This document shows, one piece after another, positions 9,001 through 15,786 of a stretch of 15,786 nt of DNA. This DNA is from Triparma columacea (Eukaryota > Sar > Bolidophyceae > Parmales > Triparmaceae). The notes beneath the pieces are model-generated. The model had not been told where the DNA came from and ran no database searches. It was given only the letters and a program-made list of their open reading frames with translations. Numbering within the stretch: position 1 is the stretch's first letter; the number at the start of each line of letters is the position of its first letter. A program made the translations under genes and the position numbers. The DNA lies in NCBI GenBank assembly GCA_030267965.1, contig BRYA01000653.1, forward strand, positions 36,478-52,263, given 5' to 3'.

Positions 9001-12000
9001 GGGGGACAGCTGCTTGGACAAGAGCAGGGCTTTGAATGAGCTCAGTGTCGACCAGGCTTTACGAGCGAGCGCTTCAAGGTTTGGAATGGTTCACGGACCG
9101 CAGCTAGTCTCTGCTTTGCTTGGGGATACTGCACTCATTCAAGTGACCCCCCCCTTGCAACTGAGGATCGTGGACGGAGGTTGCGTGGGTTTAAGAGCTG
9201 AGTACAAAACGCTGCCAGGCTTTGAGGTGACGGGGTTCCTTCGCTCGAGCTCTATTCCCTGGTCGCCATGTCCGCAGAAACGACTTGCAGCTCCTGGTGT
9301 CGCCGTCGGTGCTGCTGTGGGCAACGAGCACCGAGAAAACGTGTCTGGGAAAAGGGCCATTGAAGGGGAAGGACGAGGTGAGTACGCAGGAGGTAAAGGA
9401 GATCATTCAGCGCTATGAAAGACCCCTGTGCGACTGTCGAAAAAGCAATTCATTGGACGCTAACCCTCAAATCCAACTCATTTCTCTTCGCTCATCAGAA
9501 ACAAATGTCAAGGACGTTAAGGCCTTTAGGGCAGCATTATCGACGTACGATGCCTACGACACCCTCCTCGCAGAGGGGATGGGCGAGCTCCTGCTTGACG
9601 ACGAGTTGACACCACTTGACAACGAAATTGTAAAGTGTGGGCAGAATGCAGCTGTGCGGATTATTCTCGTTTATGAAGGTAAGCATCGAGGAGAAGTTTA
9701 AGTGCGTCATTCATGATAATGACAACCATGACGGAGCAAGGCCAGATCACCCCGATGTCTTCCTCAAAAAACACTGCTGCCGTCCCGATGCGACTGTAAT
9801 GCAAACTAATGAAAAATAATCCTGATTTGCTTCGCTCCTCCTCACAGATTATGAGAAGGATGACAAGGAATTTAAGACATGCGAGGTCAGCAATTTTGGC
9901 GATTCCGTAGGCGTTCCGGTCGCGAAGGAGGATGATATTAGAAGCGCTACGCTGCCGTCCGCAGCTAAACGCACAACCGGCGACGGGCTACTTTCAAAGC
10001 TCAACTTGACCACGTGCGAGGCAGCAGTCATCCTGCCACCTGTTTCGGAACGACCGATAGGTCTCATTGACGGTCGCGTAGCCGATAGGATTAAACGGAG
10101 AAACTCGACGACGACCGACAAACATGAGACGAGCACTGCACCAATTTTACACCTGAACTTTAAAGTGGGTGAAGAGGCAAGATTAGCTTCTCGATGCTCA
10201 AAGGGGAGAGCACCGCCATCAAGGCAGTCAGCATTGATGCTAAAGGAGGACGCGCAGTCTCTCCGGCTTTGGACATCTATTGACTGCAGCGGCGATGACG
10301 ACGGGAACTACGACAACTGTGACGTTGAGTGGTCAGGGGAAGAGGCACACCACAGTGGTAATTTCCAACGAAGGGACATTGCTCTCTACTGCATTGTGCG
10401 CGACAAACTCGAGGTGAATGACATCATCTTGTTGTATGCCAGTATTAGCACAACCATATGCTACCTTCTTTGCGCAATTGGATTGTTCGCCTCCCTCATT
10501 GTCAGGGTGGGCGGTTGCGCCCTTCTGAAGAAAGGATCTAATATTGAGCCGACTGGAAGGTCTGGGGCCAAAAGTGCGGGGATCATGATCATGAATTCAT
10601 CCAAGAAGTATTCCTCTTTAGTTAAATGCAGCCGAGTGAAGGTGCGCATGACAACTTTCTGGAAATATTCGATAATGCCGAGCCTAATTTTTTGGGTCTG
10701 CTTAGTCGTCGTCGGAGGGAGATCATTGGCTGAGGTGAATGTGGTCGATATGAACGGACTTTTCAACAAGGTTAGTAATTATGTGGAAAGCGGATATGCT
10801 AACACTGGCAACTCCATCATGGCGAATGGTGACACTGTGAATCTAGCTGTTGGGTCATATAAATGCTCAGATGGGACTTGTGCAAGTATCAGGATTATGC
10901 TGTACACATATAACTTGAACGGAGAGGTCAAGTGTGTGGAGGACAATGCAAGCTGTGTGTTGGATGGAGAGAATGCAAGAAGAGTGATGACTGTCGAGGG
11001 AACTGAAAGTGGTACTCTTATACTCCGAGCTCTCACCTTTGACAAGGGGTTTGCTAGTGTTGATGGGTATGCTAATTATGGTGGAGGGATTTACATTCAA
11101 GAAGGTGCCATAGTTGACTTGAAGCTCTGTGTCTTCTCCAACAATAGAGCTACAAGTAGTAGTTGGGGAGGTGGAGCAATTTATGTTTATAATAGTGGAA
11201 CTAGTGTCAATGTCTACGGAACAAGCTTCAATGGAAACATAGCAACTTCAGGACATGGGGATGATATTGAAAACTATGATGGAACCATCACCATCCACAA
11301 TACGTGCCCTTCTCCCTACTCCTCTAACACTCCAATCCAAGGTAAGACGAGAATGAGGATTGTGTAGTCTGTAGAACCATTCCTAACCCCACAACTCACT
11401 TTACGTTACCGCTGCACCAATTCCTATTCATACCTCCTCCTTTCTCACAGGGTCCGCTTTGGACACTTCTGGCACCGTCAACGGCAATAAATACTCGTAC
11501 TCTGGCTGCCTTGGTGACCCCTGTGTTGCCAGTAGCTCCCCCTTTGACGATGGCTCCTATGGGAACTTCTACTGCGTTAACGGGGGGGAAATCGGGGGTA
11601 TGTGGAGTGAGGCTGCCTCATTTTGCACCTGCACTTTATGTGACACTTACTACAGTGGTTCACACTGTGAGATAGCCCAGAGTTGCCAAGCAACATCAGA
11701 ACCAACAGATGATGGATCAGATGGAAACTTTTACTGCATCAATGGAGGGCAGGTTGGTGGAATGCCTGGGTCTTGCACGTGCACTTCTTGCTATGACAAT
11801 GTTGGTGGGCCAAACTGTGAAACCTGCGCAGAAGGTTACACTGGTGATGCTCCCTGGTGTTTCCTTAATTGTCAAACATCTGATATTCCTACTGATGACG
11901 GCTCACTTGAAATGTCAGGAAGATTTTACTGCATAAACGGGGGAACGATTGGAGGAATTGCTGGACAATGCACCTGTACCCAGTGTAGCCCTGGGTTTGA

Positions 12001-13078
12001 AGGTCCTCACTGCGGGACTCCTTCTGTCTGTAAAGCAACTTTGAACCCTCCTGATGTGGGGGGAGATGGGAACTTCTATTGTACCAATGGTGGAATAATT
12101 GGAGGCACAACAGGCAACTGCACCTGCACCCAGTGTATCTCTGGGTTTGCTGGAAATCACTGCAATGAAACTGCATCTATGGCAATTGACGCAGAAGAAG
12201 ACAAATCTGACAGCAACCTTACTACCCTTCTTGTCAGCATTGCTATCAGTGTGTTACTTATTACCGTTCTCACATTTTTCTTCTGCTTTTACAAGCAGTC
12301 TGACAAGGCAAAGTCACAAAATACTTTGGCCCCAGTCTCCCCTGCAGACAACTTGAACAACGAATACACCAAGAGGGACAAAGAAGACGATCAAGCTGAA
12401 ACCTTTTTGCTTGCAGACACCATGAAGAACACTCCCCAACATTATTCCAAGGAGGAGAAGGAGGCTTTGGCGAAGGGAGAGAAGATTTACTTGGATGGCA
12501 TAGATAGCAAGCACAAGACAAAGGAAATCAAAAGTCCAGATGGAAGGGTTGAAACGAGAAGGATTTATCTTGAAGGAGAGAAACTTACAGTAGGAATAGC
12601 TACCGCTGCTGTTGATGCAAGCTTGGTTGAGTGTGCTGCTCATGAGTTTCAGGGACTCCACAGCAGAAGGTTGAAAAAGGAGGCAAAAGATATTGGTATT
12701 TTTGATTTGCAGACAAAAAGAACGAGTGATCACTGTCTCTACTACTTTACATCAAGACATTTCGGGTCGTCTATGATCCAATCAAGACAAAATAGGGCCA
12801 GAATCATTTGGGAAAAGTTGTCAAACGGCACAATCATCATGGATGCTGCTGACACAGATGAATTACTGCAGGAGTTTCCTCTTAATCCAGCCTTTGTTAG
12901 GATGGTTGTCTACACACGCTGGATTTTTGAGGCCCTCGAGCCTATTGGAGATATCCAACAAACAAAAGTAACACTGTTTTCAAAAGTAGGCCCTTGGAGG
13001 AAGTATTCCAAGTGCAATTGTCGACTTATTCGGTTACAAATTCCTTATGCAACTCTCAACCCTCAGAGAACATTTTGA
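6081..13078 (+). CDS. Large multi-domain receptor: novel ectodomain, beta-helix, EGF, START-like
   Basis: Nine exons give 1,937 residues to TGA 13076-13078: 6081-6201, 6284-6775, 6878-7693, 7858-7962, 8209-8559, 8751-9377, 9499-9678, 9848-11341, 11451-13078. Every intron is phase 1 with GTAAG/GTGAG donors. Domains in order: a hydrophobic signal/anchor (TWICGLTLLFLVVV); an ectodomain of about 1,150 residues that I do not recognise, with short repeats; two hydrophobic segments (10423-10503, 10675-10731); a parallel beta-helix (GGGIYI, GGGAIYVY rungs); four EGF-like modules; a transmembrane segment (12224-12292); and a START-like domain. The frame fails inside that domain at 12986-12996: the last 30 codons to the stop are out of frame, while the expected START sequence continues in the +1 frame into the kinase. 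It is therefore probably one gene with the 12990-15786 segment. Alternatively it is two or three tandem genes, with a start near ATG 10648. A surface receptor role is inferred. Confidence 0.7.
7105..7659 (+). repeat. Novel LLxDxxLxLLDxxC protein repeat, four copies
   Basis: Exon 3 of the receptor gene encodes four related blocks ending in cysteine, at 7105-7161, 7288-7326, 7429-7494 and 7594-7659. Typical forms are GEIELLGEELILGDRIGC and GDLSGNSLPLLDDEDC. A fifth, GELLLDDELTPLDNEIVKC, lies in exon 7 at 9564-9638. I do not recognise this repeat from any family. Confidence 0.6.
7673..7857 (+). repeat. Duplicated exon-end plus intron, copy A
   Basis: The last 21 bases of exon 3 (coding IILVYE) and the whole 164-nt intron 7694-7857 are nearly repeated at 9658-9847. 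By eye identity is about 90 percent across the intron, with a few small indels. The flanking coding sequence is far less similar. Confidence 0.9.
7866..7962 (+). repeat. Tandem exon-end duplication, copy 1
   Basis: These 97 bases, ending at the exon 4 donor, align without gaps to 8463-8559 ending at the exon 5 donor. Protein versions are EDGSSDVEEPTVNVGVCKAD and EDSSSDVEETDVNVEVGKAK, and both are followed by GTGAGAAG and a G-rich intron start. This is a tandem duplication of an acidic module with its splice donor. Confidence 0.8.
8463..8559 (+). repeat. Tandem exon-end duplication, copy 2
   Basis: Partner of 7866-7962, same length, ending at the exon 5 splice donor. The preceding part of exon 5 (8209-8462) has no counterpart in exon 4. 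Confidence 0.8.
9658..9847 (+). repeat. Duplicated exon-end plus intron, copy B
   Basis: Partner of 7673-7857. The 21 exonic bases are identical, and the 169-nt intron 9679-9847 shares long identical blocks, including the first 22 bases, a 30-base central block and the ACTAATG branch-site region. Confidence 0.9.
10423..10731 (+). other. Transmembrane hairpin linking two ectodomains
   Basis: Two hydrophobic segments, 10423-10503 (IILLYASISTTICYLLCAIG and on) and 10675-10731 (MPSLIFWVCLVVVGGRSLA), flank about 57 mostly basic residues (CALLKKG, NSSKKYSS, RVKVR) inside one uninterrupted exon. The basic loop is expected in the cytosol. The second segment also looks like a signal peptide after an in-frame ATG at 10648, so it may mark the start of a formerly separate gene. 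Confidence 0.65.
10870..11335 (+). other. Parallel beta-helix domain
   Basis: The encoded segment shows rungs typical of right-handed parallel beta-helices: repeated GGGIYIQ and GGGAIYVYNSG, alternating with VDLKLCVFSNNRAT and VNVYGTSFNGNIAT. This resembles pectate-lyase-like and Pmp-type repeat surface proteins. No catalytic residues could be assigned, so an adhesive or recognition role is inferred. Confidence 0.65.
11516..12175 (+). repeat. Four EGF-like cysteine-rich modules
   Basis: Four modules of about 50 residues with the pattern C-(x)n-DDGSDGNFYCxNGGxIGG-(x)n-CTCTxC-(x)n-G-C. They begin near 11516, 11680, 11858 and 12026. The second is followed by a laminin-like extension CETCAEGYTG. 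They lie just outside the membrane segment at 12224-12292 and are expected to be disulfide-bonded and extracellular. Confidence 0.85.
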
Positions 13079-13120
13079 CAAGAGTAAGGAGATTGAAGAA
13101 TACAGAAGCAGGGGTGAGGC
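12440..13120 (+). other. START-like lipid-binding domain, interrupted
   Basis: The region begins near DASLVECAAHEF, continues through QQTKVTLFSKV, then after the frame change LGGSIPS and FLMQLSTLREHFDKSKE. This pattern resembles START/Bet v 1-fold domains of algal and stramenopile proteins. It sits between the membrane segment and the kinase. Family assignment is by recalled pattern only. Confidence 0.55.
12986..12996 (+). other. Single-base frameshift in START-like domain
   Basis: Coding continuity passes from the frame of GTA at 12986-12988 to the frame of GCC at 12990-12992, a shift of +1. Upstream the frame is open for hundreds of codons; downstream the new frame is open and fits the START end and the kinase. 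The old frame stops at 13076-13078. No intron boundary explains the shift. Confidence 0.85.
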
Positions 13121-15786
13121 AGCAGGTAAAATGTCAAGGTAAGAAGTGGTGAAGACAATCTCATAACCTCTTCTGTTAAATCTCTAACCTTATCAACACA
13201 CCCCCACACAGGAGTAACATTGAGCCTTATCTGCTGGTTGACAGCTTTGAACTGGAGTTTGAGAGGGATAAGAAGGGCGATAAAATCTCGCTTGGTAAGG
13301 GAGCTTTTGGTAATGTTCTCATAGCAGACTACCACGGAACAAAGTGCGCTTACAAGGAGATCCTCCCTTCAGCTCTCACGCAAGAGACATTAGAAAGGTT
13401 CTTTCTTGAACTCAAACTTGTTGGGCAGCTCAGGCATCCCAATATTGCCCAGTGTCTAGGTGTTGTTTGGGAGTCAGAAGAACATGGCATCATGTTTGAG
13501 ATGTGTAAAAACGGCGGGCTTGATGATTTCCAGAAGAAATACAAGGAACATGGACTTGTTAGCTGGAGTAATACAGCAGCTGTCCAAGAAGCTCGTGACA
13601 ATGTGTCAAACAAGTCAACACAGGAAAATTCGACTCTTTCAATGCTTGTCATGAAAGGTATCGGACTTAAGATGGTCTGGGCACTGCAGATCTGCAAGGG
13701 TTGTGCATTTTTACATGGTAAAAGTCCTCCAATTGTCCATAGAGACCTTAAGTGTGCAAACGTTCTCGTTAGTGATGATGTGGCAGCAAAGATCACTGAC
13801 TTTGGAGAGAGCAGAAATTTGGACAACAAAGACGAGAGAACCATGACCACTGTTGGAACACCATTTTTCATGGCGCCTGAAGTTTTCAGCAACGAGGATA
13901 AGGACAGGATCTATTCAAAGTCTGTTGACATTTACTCCTTTGCCATTCTACTTCTTGAGATATTTTACAATGGAGAGGTCAAGAAGGGGTTCCGAAAAGG
14001 ATGGGGCCCTGTTCTTGTAATGAAAAAGGTAGGAGAGGGTTGGAGGCCTGATCTAAAGCTTGTTGAGAAGGAAGATAAGGAGCTTGCTGATATCATAAGA
14101 AGATGCTGGCAGGAGGATCCAGAGCTGAGGCCACCATTCAAAGAGCTTGTGAAGTTCTTTGAAAGAAAGGTGAAAGAAAACATTGATGAACTAGCAGGAG
14201 AAAGTGATGAAAAGGATGAGTTAGAAGAAGAGAGACTAACAACTATCAAACTTGGGTCTGAGAAGAAACAAGATGGTAAGGATGTTGCAGAAGATCCAAT
14301 AATGGCAATATTTGCTGCTTCAGGAGAAGAGGATAAGGGATTTGAGAAAAGGTCCCCTACCATAGCAAGTCTTGAAGAAGATCCAGTTATGGCAATCTTT
14401 GGGGAGGCGAACAAAAAGAAGGAGGCACAGAAGGTCGACCCAGTGATGGCAATCTTTGGGGAGGCAAACAAAAAGAAGGAGGCACAGAAGGTCGACCCAG
14501 TGATGGCAATCTTTGGGGAGGCAAACAAAAAGAAGGAGGCACAGAAGGTCGACCCAGTGATGGCAATCTTTGGGGAGGCGAACAAAAAGAAGGAGGCACA
14601 GAAGGTCGACCCAGTGATGGCAATCTTTGGAGAGGCTAACAAAAAGAAGGAGGCACAGAAGGTCGACCCAGTGATGGCAATCTTTGGGGAGGCAAACAAA
14701 AAGAAGGAGGCACAGAAGGTTGACCCAGTGATGGCAATCTTTGAGCAAGCAAAAGAGAAGGAGAAGAAGAAACCAATGGAGGTAGAGCCAAAGAGGGAGG
14801 CAGTAAAGGAGGCAACGCCAAAGGAGGCTGAAGGTGTTACCGAAAGGGATGGCGAAAGGAACCTATCAACAAAGATCCCACAGAAGAAGAATGTGGTGCA
14901 CTCAAAAGGGAGTGCAAGCACACTAAAATTTGTGGCACTAGCAATTTTGTTGTGTCTTTTCCTGGCTGGTTTGAGTGAGGTGGAGGGGAGGGAGCATATG
15001 CAGGATGAGTTTGGCATCATGAGGGCAAGAGTCGACAGAGAATTTCATCACAAGATGTCTGCACCTCTACCTTGGATTTCAAACATCAACGATAGGGGGA
15101 TAAGCGTGGCTGAAGAGGGGAGGAAGTTGGCAATTACACTTAGCGGGAGCAACACTGGACAGTGCGCGGTGGATGGGAACTGCTTCAGCTCGTTGAACTA
15201 TGGGAATGGTGAGTGGTGCACGTTCACTATGGGCGAGAGTGGGGTGTTGAATGTCATCTCATTTGAGACTGAGAGCTTTTATGATAAGCTTTTTGTGGGG
15301 GAAATTAAGTATGATGGTACAACTGGACCTCAAAGTATCTCTGTTTCTGCTGGAGAAGAAATCAAATGGTCTTCCGACCACGCATTGTCATATGCAGGGT
15401 TTGAGATTTGTGTTGAAGATCCGTGTGTTGCCAGCAGCACTCCTTCTGATGATGGGTCTGATGGAAATTTCTACTGCATCAATGGGGGATCAGTTGGAGG
15501 ATATGGCTCATCTTGCACCTGCACTTCCTGCAACTCTGGCTTCAGTGGTCCAAACTGTGCTATCTGTGCAACAGGCTATAGTGGATCACCTCCTGATGAT
15601 TGCTCTCCTGATCCTTGTCTAGCCACATCAAACTCTTATAACGATGGGTCTGACGGTAACTTCTACTGCATCAATGGGGGGGACATTGGCGGGACTACTG
15701 GCTCCTGCACCTGCTCTTCTTGCAACACTGGGTTTTCAGGTATTAGTTGTCAAAACCCTCATCATGTAAGCGACATGAATGTATTG
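12990..15786 (+). CDS. TKL protein kinase with repeat tail and CUB/EGF ectodomain, partial
   Basis: Exons 12990-13138 and 13212 to the window edge (intron 13139-13211, phase 2, GTAAGA donor) give 908 codons with no stop. It almost surely continues the 6081 gene past the frameshift. After the START end come the kinase motifs: GKGAFGNV, lysine in AYKEI (13354), HRDLKCANV (13738), DFG (13798), GTPFFMAPE. All catalytic residues are present; HRDLKCAN and the GTPFFMAPE segment fit the TKL group. An insert of about 40 polar residues lies before the catalytic loop (13550-13660). A charged tail with 19-residue repeats follows, then a membrane segment (14923-14973), a CUB-like domain and two EGF-like modules. 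The kinase should be cytosolic and the C-terminus outside. If the frameshift is real, the kinase lacks an obvious start of its own. Confidence 0.75.
14380..14742 (+). repeat. 57-bp tandem repeat encoding DPVMAIF units
   Basis: Exactly six 57-bp units fill 14401-14742, encoding GEANKKKEAQKVDPVMAIF, preceded by a partial unit at 14380-14400. ATGGCAATCTTT recurs every 57 bases from 14389 to 14731. A degenerate relative, EDPIMAIF, precedes the array at 14296-14319. Copies differ by only a few bases, so the array expanded or was homogenised recently. Confidence 0.95.
15130..15420 (+). other. CUB-like domain
   Basis: The segment after the fourth membrane span has spaced cysteines and the run LNYGNGEWCTFTM, LNVISFETESFYDKLFVG, then EEIKWSSDHALSYAGFEIC. 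This matches the usual CUB pattern (beta-sandwich, extracellular interaction domain). The repeated W/F and C positions agree; ligand unknown. Confidence 0.6.
15415..15756 (+). repeat. Two further EGF-like modules
   Basis: Two modules beginning at about 15415 and 15604, with the same DDGSDGNFYCINGG and CTC-x-SC pattern as the four at 11516-12175. The first carries the extension CAICATGYSG. The frame is still open at the window edge, so more modules may follow. Confidence 0.85.

Noticed and set aside
13965..15020. Minus-strand open frame of 351 codons rich in Ser/Phe repeats
   Set aside because: It is antisense to the kinase tail; its repeats mirror the 57-bp array, and the plus frame has clear domains.
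1..15786. tRNA, rRNA, CRISPR or bacterial operon features
   Set aside because: None seen on reading both strands; spliced genes indicate a eukaryotic nuclear origin.

Overview
The window looks like nuclear DNA of a unicellular eukaryote, probably a marine stramenopile-type alga; a bolidophyte-like source is my guess and cannot be proven from sequence alone. The reasons are spliceosomal introns of 54-250 nt with GT(A/G)AG donors, CTAAY branch sites and CAG acceptors, short intergenic spacers, and cysteine-rich EGF-like modules (DGSDGNFYCINGG core) next to a START-like domain and a TKL kinase. Plus-strand poly-G runs are unusually common.

Layout. (1) 27-536, minus: an intact, intronless ribosome-biogenesis protein RLP24. 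(2) 537-2844: about 2.3 kb with no gene I can support. It holds one clear mobile element, a 174-bp hAT-like MITE with a perfect 23-bp terminal inverted repeat and an 8-bp target duplication. (3) 2845-4234, plus: a three-exon CDK-like (CMGC) protein kinase whose start codon is unresolved. (4) 4332-5879, minus: a five-exon sterol desaturase of the C-5 desaturase type, convergent with the kinase and divergent from the next gene across a 201-bp shared promoter region. (5) 6081 to the window end, plus: a very long multi-exon gene, or a chain of fused genes.

The last region reads in order: signal peptide/anchor, a large unrecognised ectodomain built from phase-1 exons with an internal repeat, two closely spaced transmembrane segments, a parallel beta-helix, four EGF-like modules, a transmembrane segment, a START-like domain, a TKL kinase with all catalytic motifs, a tail of near-identical 19-residue repeats, a fourth transmembrane segment, a CUB-like domain and two more EGF-like modules running off the edge. 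The frame stays open through both linkers where one would expect separate genes, and the membrane segments place every ectodomain outside and the kinase inside. Only one break is visible: a single-base frameshift at about 12986-12996, inside the START-like domain.

The first two genes and the desaturase are housekeeping or metabolic. The 6081-15786 locus looks like a cell-surface receptor kinase evolving rapidly by exon, intron and repeat duplication.
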